The notes under the pieces: model-generated | The model's input: the letters and a program-made list of their open reading frames with translations, nothing else | What the model was told of the DNA's origin: nothing | The model's database searches: none | Origin: Cryptomeria japonica | Taxonomy: Eukaryota; Streptophyta; Pinopsida; Cupressales; Cupressaceae | Reading direction: 5' to 3' | Assembly (NCBI RefSeq): GCF_030272615.1 | Contig: NC_081415.1 | Coordinates: 418,834,757-418,898,756, forward strand | DNA: 64,000 bases | Program-made: the position numbers and the translations under genes | Shown: positions 22,504 through 34,063 of the stretch, piece by piece | Numbering within the stretch: position 1 is the first letter of the stretch | Layout of the letters: the number at the start of each line of letters is the position of its first letter

Positions 22504-23153
22504 TAATTGAAAAATCCTAAAAATTAGATAAAGTCCTAAAAAAATCTTAAAAATTGGAAAATGATCTTGAATAAAATCAATCAAAAACATTTAAATAAAG
22601 TCTTCAAAAAATACAAAACATTTTAAAATGATCCACAAAAACCCTAAACATTGCAAAACTAAAAAACAAAGAAAAATAAATAAACAATCAAAAACTTACA
22701 ATAAAATGTCTCGTGAGAAACAAATACCCTAATAGATATCCAGCAAACACTTCGCGTGAAGTTCAACAAAATATATAACTATCTTATCAAACATCTACAA
22801 CCAACCTGATGAAGTCTTATCAATCGCTGATATCCACATCAAAGTGATCATTATCATGTCTTAGATAGAATCATATACACTCGAAACCAGACAAATAAGT
22901 CCTAAACGGGGTCCAAAACTTCTAAAACTAGACATTATAAACCATCACATCAAACAAATCAAAGCAAAGACACAATCAGTTTAGCTGTTGAGTTTTGTCT
23001 AATTTGGTTTTTATCTTTTATCAATTGGCTAAGATCATGCTTCTATGCTACTCAAGGATGTCCAAAAAATGACTAGAGGAGCCATGATGGGAATGATCCT
23101 TTGCTTTGTTTGTTGTTTTGTGGTGTGAATCAATGAAGTTATGGGGAAATTTT
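22504..23153 (+). mobile_element. gypsy 3' LTR, left part
   Basis: A-rich sequence after the polypurine tract with repeated AATCCTAAAAATT-type words. The copia element begins at 23154, so the LTR is interrupted and probably resumes at 32756. Without a second copy the LTR cannot be confirmed. Confidence 0.5.
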
Positions 23154-24414
23154 TGTTAGGATAACTGGTGAAAAACTAAGAGGTGAGGGGTGAATTAGTT
23201 GTTAATAGATTATATCATTTAATCCACTTAATATCTTTTAACCAGATTAAGTACCAGTAAAGCAGAAACATATACCGGTAAACAATACAACTTAACAATT
23301 AAACAGATAATCAATGCAAAGAAACCATACCACATAACACCATGATTTGTATGTGGAAAAATCGGAAAGGGAAAAACCACGGTGGGAAGACTACCCATAG
23401 TTAGATGATACTTCTGCAAAAAGTATGTAATACAATGAGGAGCCTACACATGCAAGAAGGCACACTGCCTAGAGAGTACTGCTCATTACAAAAGAGTCTC
23501 ACTGACTATAGAGAGGTTAAAACCACTTCAAGATAAATGGACAACAATCCAATAGAGTGAACTGCTAGAGATATCATCTACCATACTTGATTACAGTCCC
23601 GGTTAAGCTCAATGCCAGAGGCCTTTGACCTCTTCCTTAATCCCAATTCGATCACCTATGATTGAACAAATATCCTTCGCATATGATATTGCATTCCAAG
23701 ACCACAAATATATTTTTCACATTTCCATCCTATAATCTACAATGAGATCTTACATCATTTTATAACAACCCTAAGGCCTGAACCAATTAGGTTGGCCACT
23801 TAAAAGATATTACAATAAGATCATTACATAAATCAATATTACAATGATATGCCATGTCGGCTTAAGACCAAAACAAAAATAACCAATCCATAGAACATCC
23901 TGAAAGATCCAGGTAACGTGTAGAGTACACGTTAACATGATACCAGTCCATATTTAGATAGGCACCGGACCTATTCCGGGCCCACCAGGCCAAAGCAATG
24001 TCTTCAAGCAGTTGCAGCACGATCAAAGAACATCTTTAGTATCTTGAAATCTATCTAGAAGCTGCACCAACACCACTTATGCATCTTGTCAAGATTTCTC
24101 AATGAAAGCTTTGCTGGTTAAACCTTAAACCAATGTTGGTAAGGGTTTACAAGAATGTATGATAGCATCTGATTACCAAATCAATACCAATTGACCAAAA
24201 CATACTTCAGGAATGTGTAACACATGACATCAAACATACTCAATTGATTCAAACATGTCAGAAGTGTCCAACATATAGTCTCTTCTGCTGGTAACACTAG
24301 ATCTTCTATCAGTAACCAAAACTTGTCTGTCGGTAACCAACCATAACAACTAGTGTTGACATCAATGACAAAAAATCAATGCAACACATAATCAATTCAT
24401 CCATAATTCCAACA
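23154..24414 (-). mobile_element. 3' LTR of the copia element
   Basis: Minus-strand start TGTTGGAATTATGG at 24414, end CCAGTTATCCTAACA at 23154; 1261 bases. It contains the CACCGTGGTTTTTCCC block. It supplies the uninterrupted version of the site where the 29491-31994 element landed in the sister LTR (GAGGCCTTTGACCTC near 23620). Confidence 0.9.
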
Positions 24415-24690
24415 ATCCCCCCTTTGGCATTGATGACAACACTAGGTGTGAATTATATCTAAGTACCAAGAAATGCCAAACAAGTCTCCCCTTGTGGAAG
24501 ACAACCAACAATCTCCTGAATATCAATAACTCTCCCCCTATGAATGATATCTCTATAAAGTTCTAAATTTATTTTTCACATCACTATCTCTCCCACTTTG
24601 ACATCAATGCCATAAATCTGATAGAAATATCAAAGCAAGAATATAAACCTCTGAATCTCAAAGCTGACTACTCCCCCTGAGTAGTAGCAC
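24415..24690 (-). promoter_or_regulatory. multiplied polypurine tracts of the copia element
   Basis: On the minus strand, CCAAAGGGGGGAT touches the LTR (24415-24427). Further tracts lie at about 24486-24495 (AAGGGGAGAC), 24532-24541 (AGGGGGAGAG), 24588-24599 (GTGGGAGAG) and 24670-24679 (AGGGGGAGT). Five tracts fit the repeated polypurine tracts of Sireviruses. Confidence 0.75.
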
Positions 24691-24855
24691 CACTCATCGG
24701 TGTCAGAATGAATAATATTTCTAATTATGCATCTCGGAATGATGACAACTGCATCAATGAAGTCTCTGTCAGAGGGCATAAACCCCTAACCTGTCTCTCA
24801 AATACTCAAATGATTCCTTAGACAGCGGTTTAGTGAATATATCTCCAATCTATTC

Positions 24856-25290
24856 TTATGTGTTCACATAAACCAATTTGACTTCCTTTCCTTCTACCTT
24901 GTCCTTCAGAAAGTTATACTTTATTAATATATGCTTAGTCTTAGAGTGAAATACCAGATTCTTAGACATGTCAATAGCTATAGAGTTATCACAGTAGATA
25001 ACTATCGGTTTACTACAATTTATCTTGATATCCTTCAACATTTTCTTCATCCACAAGACTTGAGTGCAATTAGTTGCTGCTGCAACATATTTAGCTTCTG
25101 CAGTAGACAAAGAAATGCATGACTATTTTTTGTTGATCCATGAAATTGGTTTCTTTCGAAGAAAGAAATCTCCACTAGAAGTGCTCTTCCTCTCATCAGT
25201 ATCTCTTGCCCGATCTGAGTCACTATATGCACATAAAGTGAAATCATCAATTTTAGAATACCATAAGCCATATTCTGTTGTTCCTTGCAA
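24856..25290 (-). pseudogene. pol: copia RNase H
   Basis: Two overlapping frames read CSHxxSD-type AYSDSDRARDTD-like sequence near 25200-25215, then STAEAKYVAAATNCTQVLWM (25110-25051) and IVIYCDNSIAIDMSKN (25020-24960), ending HILIKYNFLKDKVEG. The acidic motif in AEAKY and the Asp in YCDN are catalytic positions. A frameshift near 25060-25110 separates the halves. Confidence 0.85.
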
Positions 25291-26339
25291 ATACTAGAAT
25301 ATCCTCTTTATTGCACATTCATGATTTTCTTTAGGATTACTTTGATATCTAGAAACAATACTTACTGCATTCATAATATCTGGTCTAGTCTGAGTTAGAT
25401 ATAATAGACCACCAATCATAAACTTATACCTTGTCGAATTTATCGGTGTAGAAGTATCCTTGATAGATAATTTCCCACTTATCACCATAGGAGTACTTAC
25501 CGGTTTGGAATTATCCATACCAAACTTCTTCAACAATTCCCTCAGATACTTAGTTTGACAGATAAAATGCCTTTGTTAGTTTGAGTAATCTGCAAAGCTA
25601 AGAAAAAATTCATCTCACCAATCATGGACATTTCAAATTCAATCTTCATATTGTTAGGAATTTCCATGCACAATTTATCTTCTCCAAAAATGATCTCATA
25701 AACAAATACTTCAATAATGAGAATATCATCTTCAGTGATCTTATAATATAAATTACTATCAGCACTATCTTTAGTAAAACCAAGCTTCAAAAGATATTTA
25801 TCCAGCCTTGCATACCAAGCTCTAGGAGCTTGTTTCGATCCATATAAATATTTCTTCAATCTGTAAACCATATCTTTATCATCTGTCAAGGAAAATCCAT
25901 CAGGTTGCTCAATGCATACTTCTTCCTCAAGTTCACCATTAAAAAATGCACATTTAATATCCATTTGATAAACCTTATAGTTCTTATAAGCTGCATAGGC
26001 AAGAAATAGTCTAACAACTTCAATTCTAGCTATAGGCACAAATGTCTCACCATAATCAATTCCTTCCGTTTGAGAATATCCTTTACAAACCAATCTAGCC
26101 TTGTTTATTACAACTTGACCATCCTTATTTAGTTTATTCCTAAAAACCCATTTAGTTCCAATAACATTCTTATTTTTAGGCCGAGGAACTAAAGTCCAAG
26201 TTTCATTCTTCTCTAACTGATCTAATTCATCTTCCATATCCTTTAACCAATGTTTATCTTTACAAGCTTCAATAACAATTGTCAATTCAATTTGAGAAAT
26301 AAGACATACCTCTTCATTTTCCAATCTTCTTCTTGTCAT
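25291..26339 (-). pseudogene. pol: copia reverse transcriptase
   Basis: The frame 26339-25542 runs 265 codons: WTLVPRPKNKNVIGTKWVF, ARLVCKGYSQTEGIDYGETF, YQMDIKCAFFNGELEEEV (first catalytic Asp) and YLYGSKQAPRAWY. At the active site the expected YVDD reads VYEI (codons at about 25695-25703), so the paired aspartates are lost. The connection domain continues in another frame at 25536-25294 with FGMDNSKPVSTPM and GGLLYLTQTRPDIM. It is the longest open stretch of this element. Confidence 0.9.
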
Positions 26340-26559
26340 AACTCCCTTGTTCCTATCTCCAATGATTTGATCTTCAGAATGATTTAATCTTACACACCTT
26401 GGTGTCTTCTAAACTTCAGGTTCACTGCTCTGATCATCAGTCATAGTTGAATTTTTTGATTGTGCTGGTGTAACTATCTTAGTTTCTTGTACCGGTTGAG
26501 GCATTGTCGGTGCAGTTATAATTATTTCCATTACCGGTTCCCTATCATTTGATATAGAT

Positions 26560-27530
26560 TGATTTCTGTACTGCTCATCCACTTTCACATTAGCACTCTA
26601 CACAATTTTTTGCAATCTTTTGTTATAACATCTATATGATTTGCTTTGAATTGAATAACCAAGAAATACCCCTTCATCACATCTAGGATCAAACTTTCCA
26701 ATTGAATAATCTCTTTTGATATAACATTTACTTCCAAAATTTTTGAAATATTTAATAGTAGGTGTATGTCCAAACCATAATTCATAAGGGCTCTTACCGG
26801 TTTCACCTTTGATGTGAACTCTGTTGAATGTGTAGACTGTTGTACTCATTGCTTCTCTCTAGTAGATTTGACGCAATTTAGCTTCCATCATCATAGATCT
26901 TGCTGCATCCAAAATGGTTTCATTCTTTCTTTCCACTACTCCATTCTACTGAGGAGTCCGAGGTGCAGATAATTGTCTCCTAATTCCATTTGTCTCATAG
27001 TAACTGTTAAATTCATGAGAAGTGAATTCACTGCCTTGATCTGATCTTTGACATTTGATTTTCAATCCAGATTTTGTTTCAACCTTTGCTTTAAAGATCT
27101 TGAATTTCTCAAAGGCTTCAAACTTCTCCCTAAGAAAATTCACCCACATCATCCTAGAATAGTCATCAATAATCAACATGAAATATCTATCACCTTGAAA
27201 GCTTCTAGTCCTTGCTGGACAACATAAGTCAGTGTGAATTAAATCAAGTACATCATTAGATTTATCATGTATGCTCTTAAAAGAAGTTTTAAATTTCTTT
27301 CCCAATTGACATTCCTTACATACCAGATAATGAGGCTTCATAATCTTAGCTATATCTCTAACCGCCTTAGTTGAAATGATCTTAACAATACAATCAAAAT
27401 TAACATGACACAATCTCTTATTCCATAACCAACTCTCATCAATATGAGAAATCAAACATGTCTTATTACCAGTGTTCAAGTGAAATATATTACCTCTAGT
27501 CTGAGTACCAGTTGCAATCTCCAAACCAGT
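26560..27530 (-). pseudogene. pol: copia integrase
   Basis: The frame 27524-26946 has the zinc-binding pattern (RLCHVNFDCIVKI, then CKECQLGKK), first Asp in VLDLIHTDLCCPA, second Asp in CQRSDQGSEFTSHEF, and reaches PRTPQ, where a stop replaces the codon before the catalytic-Glu region. The 26849-26598 frame continues with GKSPYELWFGHTPTIKYFKNFGS. Integrase inserts the DNA copy into the genome. One stop and one frameshift separate the pieces. Confidence 0.9.
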
Positions 27531-27563
27531 CTTGTTAATGATTTTACATTTTCTATCTTTAAA

Positions 27564-27893
27564 CTAAAGTTGGAAACCCTTGTCCACCAATTGACCAACA
27601 CTCAAAATATTATGCTTTAAACCTTCTACATAATAGACGTTATCAGTATTATTCTTACCATCTAGAGAAATAATACCTCTACATTTGATTATACATGCTT
27701 TGTCATCTCCAAATCTGACTTGACCACCATTGTATTCTTCCAGGGACAAAATTTTTCTCTTATCTCCAGTCATATGATGTGAGCATCCACTATCAATTAC
27801 CCATTCATCCTTATCTTCAACTTTTTTTGCTAGGGCCTTTTCTTCATTCATGATAGCCAGTTCCGGTTCATCTTCCTTTAAAGCATAGAACAC
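27564..27893 (-). pseudogene. pol: copia aspartic protease
   Basis: WVIDSGCSHHMTGD holds the Asp-Ser-Gly catalytic triad, near 27795-27765. GGQVRFGDDKACIIKCRG and NVYYVEGLKHNILSVGQL follow, a standard copia protease to integrase passage. Open for 109 codons, then a stop before integrase. Confidence 0.9.
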
Positions 27894-27899
27894 CCATTC

Positions 27900-28980
27900 C
27901 TTTCCATTGCTGAATCCACTAGCAGAGTCTTCTGTTGGTTCATCTCCATAGTCATCACTTACTCCTTCCTCATTCGCTATGTAGCATTGTTTACTTTTAT
28001 TGAATCTATATCTGTTCTAGTTAGGCTTAAATGATTTCTTAAATCTTTCCTCAAATCTTGCATTCCTTTTAGGACATCTAGATGCAAAATGACCAATCTT
28101 ATTACATGCAAAACATTTAAAAGGTGCTTTTCCTTCATACTTACTTCATGTCAGACCTTTAGGTACTCTTCTAGCAAGTAAGGCTTCAAGTTGCTCAAAT
28201 TCTTCATCTTCCTTCCTCATGTCTTCCAATTCTTTTGCATATAGGACTTTCCAATCACTTTTTCCGATGGATGATGATGATGATGAATGAAAAGAAAGTT
28301 CATACTTTACAGCTGCAAAAGATCCAAATTCTTCAATCTCAAAAGCAGATAATTTCCAAATCAGAATGTCTCTGTTAACTGAAGAGTTAGCCATTGTCCT
28401 CAACTCATTAATTGCAGTTGCCTTCATCTTGTAAGCTAGTGGAAGAGCTCTCAATACTTTGGAAAATATTTCATCTTCACTCAGAAATCCTCCACAACAT
28501 TGAATTCCCATAACAATCTCATTTACTCTTTCGATAAACACAATAATTCTTTCATTATCTTCCATCTTTAAGTTTTATATCTTACTCGATAAACATCAAG
28601 TTTTGCAATTTTGACAGTAGGATCACCTTTATTCAGAGTTTTCAATTTTCCCACATAACCTTTGCCGATGATTTATCAATCAATCCCATTATCTACTGAT
28701 CAGTAAGTGCACACAAGAGGGCTTCTCTAGCTCTGCAATCATTTTCAATATTCTTATCCAAGTCTACAGGAGTAGGATTGTCAGATGTCGGATCAAAAGG
28801 TGTGTATCCTTTCTCAGTGATCTCACAAATATCCTTTCTAAAACATCTAAGATGAGTCTCCATTCAAATTTTCCATATCCCATAATTTGTTCCATCAATC
28901 TTAAGGATTTCTCTTCTAAAAATAGTTGCCGGTGGATTTGAAGTGTTAGCTGCCATAGGATATTCCTCAAGCAGTTAAGC
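27900..28980 (-). pseudogene. gag: copia gag
   Basis: The C-terminal part has an intact zinc knuckle, CFACNKIGHFASRC (about 28112-28070). The frame 28565-28146 has GFLSEDEIFSKVLRALPLAYKMKATAI, the conserved UBN2/copia Gag pattern. The N-terminal part at 28980-28600 is broken into frames. Gag of this element has one knuckle, unlike the four-knuckle gag at 4378-4704. Confidence 0.8.
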
Positions 28981-29000
28981 TTTTGCAAAAGAGGACCAAA

Positions 29001-29013
29001 GCCCTGATACCAA
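29001..29013 (-). other. tRNA-iMet-type primer binding site
   Basis: The minus strand reads TTGGTATCAGGGC one base after the LTR end. Eleven of the first twelve bases match the usual TGGTATCAGAGC plant initiator-Met site. Confidence 0.85.
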
Positions 29014-29014
29014 T

Positions 29015-29490
29015 TATTAGGATAACTGGTGAACAAATGATAAGGGGGGGGTGTGAGTCAGTTGTTAACAGATTATATCATTTAATCCACTTAATATCCT
29101 TTAACCAAATTAAGTACCTGTAAAGCAAAAATAGACACCGATAAACAATACAACTTAACAATTAAACATATAATCAATGCAAAGCAACCATACCATATAA
29201 CACCATGATTTGTACGTAGAAGACCTGAAAAGGGAAAAACCACGGTGGGAAGCCTACCCACAGTCAGATGATACTTCTACAGAAAGTATGTGATACAATG
29301 AGGGGCCTGCACATGCAGGAAGGCACACTGCCTAGAGCGTATTGCTCATTACGAAAGAGTCTCACTGAATATAGAGAGGTTAAAACCACCTCAAGATAAA
29401 TGGACAACAATCCAATAGAGTGAAATGCCAAAGATAGCATCTACCATGCCTGATTACAGTCCCGATTAAGCTCAATGTCAGAGGCCTTTG
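29015..29490 (-). mobile_element. 5' LTR of the copia element, distal part
   Basis: The LTR part next to the primer site. It matches 23154-23629 and is interrupted at CTTTG (29486-29490) by the non-coding LTR element. Confidence 0.9.
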
Positions 29491-29935
29491 TGTTGGTATA
29501 AATAATTATCCATCATGGATATTATTACACTTTACTTAAGTTTGCTTAGGAAATGCCATTCATAGTAGTTTGGGTATGAGACACTTGGGTGTTTGTGCCA
29601 CATTGGGATAGTGTGTGTAGGAGAATTTCCACCTTTTATGGTGTTGATCTTATCTTGTTGTTACATTCCACCTCATGTGGAATATTATATTATTTATCCT
29701 ACCTACCCTTGTTTCTTATTGAGCCACATGTCATGTTTGTGTGCTCACATATCCATTAGCCTTGCCTATATAAGAAGGCTCATCTACATTATTTGTACGG
29801 GCAATCAATCAATATCTTGTAATGATCCAGTTGATTATATTTTGTATCTTGATAGAATACAGTTTATTCCTATCATATATTTTGTCTCTCTTATTTGTGC
29901 TTTCCATTGCCTCTAGATCTTGACAAATTTTCACA
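29491..29935 (+). mobile_element. 5' LTR of the non-coding element
   Basis: 445 bases with a likely TATA box TATATAAG at 29767-29774, followed by a stretch shared with the right LTR (GTACGGGCAATCAATC). It ends TTTTCACA directly before the primer site. Confidence 0.9.
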
Positions 29936-31528
29936 TGGTATCAGAGCTGGTCCATGTCTCACATGGTATCAGAGACATTAGAGTGTCATTGGTTTGCTAA
30001 TTGAGAGAAATTTGATGCTATTTGGGGTTGTGTATTTTAGAGTTTTCTATTGTAGGCTATTATTAGAAGCTAAATGGGTCAAATCTGAGGTCACCATTGA
30101 ATTGAGAAGGTCCAAGAAATTCAATTTTTCCTTTTGTTTCATCCAAGTCAAACTTTGAAGGCCAAATCTAGAGGCATTTGCAGTATCAAGTTGCAGCGAA
30201 AAGTTTCCAAAAATTATAATTTTGTAGGCAATTTTCAAATAGTGACATCTCACTCATTCAAACGCCTTTTTTCGAGCATATTTTTTTGTTTTGGGGTAGA
30301 ATTTCGTGATATATATAATGGTGCAGGAGTTTTCTATTTTTCGGATACAGGTTTTTCAGAAATTGTGAAATTCCAATTTTTACAACTTTGGAGGCTTCAT
30401 TTGGGCTCATATGGACTCCTTTTCAGGTGCCATTTTTTTTGAAAGTGCATATTTTTTCATCTACTTTCATAATCTGCCATTTGTTTGCAGTTATTTTAAG
30501 TAGAAATTGTACTTTTAGTATTTGGTCATTCTTGGCATATTTGGTACTTGCATTTTTCTTGGATCTTAGTTTAGATCACTAACAGTATTTGTTGAAGTCC
30601 CTTAGATCTCATTTTGAGAAGTTGTAAAGTTGAAATCAGAATTCCACTTTGCCATTATTTGCAAGTGCCAACATGATCTTTTTATGGGGAGCAGTTGTTC
30701 ATTTATATCTCTTGGTGAAATTCCATTTAGAGGCATCTTCACTTACAATATTCTCCAAGGCTTCTTTGTTGGTGGCATCATTTTCATGTTTCTACATTTG
30801 AATATTTTATCATGTTGTATTCTCTTGCATGAGAAATGTTGTACTCGCACTATCATAAAGTTCCACACCTCTTTGTATCTTGTCATTGTTGACATATTTG
30901 ATGCAATCCTCTTGTACACATAGATTAGGAATATCTTGTGAGACTTGGTGCATGACTCCAGTTGAGACTTAGATTGTACACATTTGTGCATGGCTCTCAT
31001 GAGACTTTGATTGTATTGGTATTTTTTCTATTTCTAAGTATCCAGATGATGCTCACAACAGGTTGTCTCCATTCCTAATCTTCTTTTTTGTTGCAGTGAG
31101 TGATTCATCATCATCGACCTGGTACCTAGTTTTGTCACACTTTGACATTATTGGTGCAACATTGACTCTCTTTCTTCCTTATGGGGAGGTATTTTGGTCA
31201 TCATCATTGGACCATATTTGCAGGAGATTCAACATTGAGGGAGGGCTTCATGGTCTCTTCTTCTCTCTTATGGGGGGACATATTTTGTTCTTCTCATTCA
31301 TCATTGAGAGCATTGTGTGATTTCATCATCTCTCTTTTGGGGGAGGGTTTTTTCCCATTGGGTTTTTCTCTCTTTCCCCACTTTGTGAGAGATTTCATTG
31401 CATTGGTTTGCATGCATTTGCATTTGTACATGGGTACCTAACAAGGCCTTGTAGCAGGGACCCATCTTGCATTGCTTAGTTGCATTGTAGACTTAAGTGC
31501 ATTCCCCTAAGTTGCACTTAAGGGGGGG
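29936..31528 (+). other. interior of the non-coding LTR element
   Basis: A second TGGTATCAGAGA copy lies about 25 bases after the primer site. A CTTATGGGG-type block is repeated near 31170 and 31265, and several G-rich purine tracts precede the right LTR, ending at 31528. Short frames (up to 102 codons) have no recognisable domain and are T-rich. Confidence 0.7.
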
Positions 31529-31994
31529 TGTTGGTGTAAATAATTATCCATCATGGATATTATTACACTTTACTTAAGTTTACTTAGGAAATTCATTTCA
31601 TAGTAGTTTGGGTATGAGACACTTGGGTGTTTGTGACACATTGGGATAGTGTGTGTAGGAGAATTTCCACCTTTTATGGTGTTGATCTTATCTTGTTGTT
31701 ACATTCTACCTCATGTGGAATATTATATTATTTCTCCTACCTACCCACACCTATTTACTACCTACCCTTGTTTCTTATTGATCCACATGTCATGTTTGTG
31801 TGCTCACATATCCATTTGCCTTGCCTATATAAGAAGTCTCATCTACATTGTTTGTACGGGCAATCAATCTATATCTTGTAATGATCCAGTTGATCATATT
31901 TTGCATCTTGATAGAATACAGTTTATTCCTATCATATATTTTGTCTCTCTTATTTGTGCTTTCCATTGCCTATAGATCTTGGCAAAATCCCAAA
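31529..31994 (+). mobile_element. 3' LTR of the non-coding element
   Basis: 466 bases, very similar to the left LTR. It has a local duplication of the CTACCTACCC word near 31736-31770. The last bases are CCCAAA rather than TTCACA, so the CA end has mutated. Confidence 0.9.
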
Positions 31995-31999
31995 CTTTG

Positions 32000-32755
32000 A
32001 CCTCTTCCTTAGTCCCAATTCGATCACCTATGATTGACCAAATTTCCTTCACATATGATATTGCATTCCAAGAACACGAATATCTTTTTCACATTTCCAT
32101 CCTATAATCTACAATGAGATCTTACATCATTTTATACCAACCCTAAGGCCTAAACCAATTAGGTTAGCCACTTAAAAGATATTACAATAAGATCATTACA
32201 TAAATCCATATTACAATGATATGCTATGTCGGCTTAAGACAAAAACAACAATAACCAATCCATAGAACATCCCAATAATGTGTAGAGTACATGTTAACAT
32301 GATACCGGTTCATAACCTAGATAGGCACCGGACCTATTCTGGGTCCACCGTACCAAAGCAATGTCTTCAAGCAGTTGTGACATGATCAAAGAACATCTTC
32401 AGTATCCTGAAATCCATCTAGAAGCTGCACCAACACCACTTATGCATCTTGTCAATATTTCTCAATGAAAGCTCTGCCGGTAAGGGTTTGCAAGAGTGTA
32501 TGATAGCATCCGATTACCAAGTCAATATAAAATGACCAAAATATACTTCAAGAACATGTAACATGTGAAATCAAACATACTCCATTAATTCAAACATGCC
32601 AGAAGTGTCCAACAAATAGTCTCTTCTGCAGGTAACACTAGATCTTCTACCAATAGCCAAAACTTGCCTATCGGTAACCAACCATAACAGCTAGTGTTGA
32701 CATCAATGACAAAACATCAATTAAAAACATAATTAATTCATCCGTAATGCCAACA
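32000..32755 (-). mobile_element. 5' LTR of the copia element, proximal part
   Basis: Resumes at ACCTCTTCC right after the CTTTG duplication and matches 23630-24414. Minus-strand start TGTTGGCATTACGG at 32755. Confidence 0.9.
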
Positions 32756-33408
32756 ATTGCTCCAGTGTGTGTTTGTGAGAGGAGCATTCAGCCTGTGAAT
32801 GCCACACACATACCTCGACCCCTAGCGAAATTCCCAAAATGGAGGGTTCATTCCTTGTCTGCTCTGTGTTTGTTTCTTTCAATGAGATATCTCTACATCC
32901 TAGTTCCTTATACCTTGGTGTACTAGGCTTCATTGTTACATAATAAGGCTCAATGACGACAATGTATTGCACTACGAATAAAGGCAAAGAAGACCACTCA
33001 TCACTATCATTCCTATCATATCATATACATTTTTGCTATCAAGTTAACACAATTGATTCTTCATGTTCTCTTATCTATTCATCATCTTTTCGTGTATATC
33101 TTTCTTACTAAAACTTCTCCTAGTTCAAGAGACACAATCAACAATTTATTCTTTCATACCAAAAACATTCATATAGATCATATCATTTTAAGTTTATTTG
33201 CTATTAGTTAGATTGCATTTAATACATGTTACTTAGATTCACTTGCATTATTACTCAAGATTAAAAACATCTAGATTTCATTGCATTATATTCATTTAGA
33301 TAAATATCATTTTACACTCATTATCATATAGAAGCATTAGTTGCATCATCATATCATCACATTGCATAAAATAGAATACACTAGAATCATAAAATTCATC
33401 ACACACAC
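32756..33408. other. non-coding flank, possibly the gypsy LTR remainder
   Basis: No gene is seen. From its position it may continue the gypsy LTR broken at 23153. TTTTTGCTATC and CATCATATCAT words are repeated. No LTR end was located. Confidence 0.35.
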
Positions 33409-33422
33409 AACACATCAAATAG

Positions 33423-33847
33423 TTGAAGAATTGGTTGCTGTTCTGCATAATGCGGAAGCTATTGAATGTATGGCTGGAAAAATCATAGCTACGGAAAAAA
33501 AGGTTAATGAGATGGGAGATAGAAAGGAAATGGAAATCAAAATAAATGATTTCGGCAACAGAATTGATAGGTTGGAACACAACGTCAAGAAGATTGCTGA
33601 CCAAAACTTCCAAATCCTTAAATCATCGGTGGACAACATGAACATCCTTATCAATAGGTTCGAGAACAATGCCGAGAAGGATGGTGATAAAGAGCAGCTG
33701 GACAAGAAGGGTCATGAAAGGAGGACCAGAGCCAACACAAAGATTAAGGGTGACATCAAAGGTCACGAGCTGGAGGAACTGAAGACCTCAGCGAACAACA
33801 TGAAACAAATGGTTGTTCATGCTGAGGAAATTATGAATAGTATTTAG
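33423..33847 (+). CDS. coiled-coil protein fragment in the retroposed segment
   Basis: Open without a stop for about 141 codons inside the insert, beginning VEELVAVLHNAEAIECM, then a Lys/Glu-rich region with hydrophobic spacing (KINDFGNRIDRLEHNVKKIA, QNFQILKSSVDNMNILINRF), a basic part and a C-terminal helix ending MNSI. It is predicted to be mostly a coiled coil. The frame upstream of 33423 belongs to the flank, so the N-terminus was lost by truncation. GC and codon use differ from the AT-rich surroundings. It could be the tail of a transcribed host gene or a LINE-encoded protein; no family is recognised. Confidence 0.5.
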
Positions 33848-34063
33848 ATTTCAGTTGGTGTCCTAGGTTCTGTCTTTTTGTTGTCTACATGCTTTCCTTT
33901 CGCTATCTGTTCTGGGCTTTTAATGTTATGTTATGTTAGCTAATCCCTGTCGATGGGTTCATTTTGTCTTTTTGAAGTGATCAAACACTTTTTATAGCTG
34001 ATCTATTTTCCTGGTTTGTACAAGGTTCGGGTACCTTCCAAATACCTTCTTTTACTTAATCAA
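33423..34063 (+). mobile_element. retroposed segment with coiled-coil ORF
   Basis: 641 bases flanked by a perfect 14-base duplication (AACACATCAAATAG at 33409-33422 and 34064-34077). Its 3' end is GGTTCGGGTACCTTCC followed by a short AATCAAA tail. These are marks of target-primed reverse transcription, so it is either a 5'-truncated LINE end or a retrocopy. No reverse transcriptase fragment is visible. Confidence 0.85.

Larger units (their letters stand above)
29491..31994 (+). mobile_element. non-coding LTR retrotransposon (TRIM/SMART-like), 2.5 kb
   Basis: LTRs of about 450 bases at 29491-29935 and 31529-31994, both starting TGTTGGTRTAAATAATT. A perfect tRNA-iMet primer site TGGTATCAGAGC follows the left LTR (29936-29947), and a polypurine tract (CTTAAGGGGGGG) precedes the right one. 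The interior of 1.6 kb has no gag or pol trace. The 5-bp duplication CTTTG (29486-29490, 31995-31999) is verified by the empty site in the sister LTR near 23620. It is longer than classic TRIMs and much shorter than LARDs. It depends on other elements' proteins. Confidence 0.93.
23154..32755 (-). mobile_element. full-length copia element (Sirevirus-like), minus strand
   Basis: On the minus strand: 5' LTR (32755-29015, itself interrupted at 29491-31994), tRNA-iMet-type primer site, gag, protease, integrase, reverse transcriptase, RNase H, several polypurine tracts, 3' LTR (24414-23154). Without the insertion it is about 7.1 kb. LTR ends are TGTTGG and CCTAACA at the 3' LTR; the 5' LTR ends in CCTAATA. 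The five flanking bases (ATTTT at 23149-23153, ATTGC at 32756-32760) agree at only three positions. Multiple stops make it inactive. Confidence 0.9.

Noticed and set aside
30134-31441. Several 85-108-codon frames in the non-coding LTR element
   Set aside because: T-rich frames rich in Phe/Leu/Ser without domains; frames in the two LTRs repeat only because the LTRs are duplicates.
23149-32760. Target duplication for the copia element at 23154-32755
   Set aside because: ATTTT and ATTGC match at only three of five positions, so I do not claim one.
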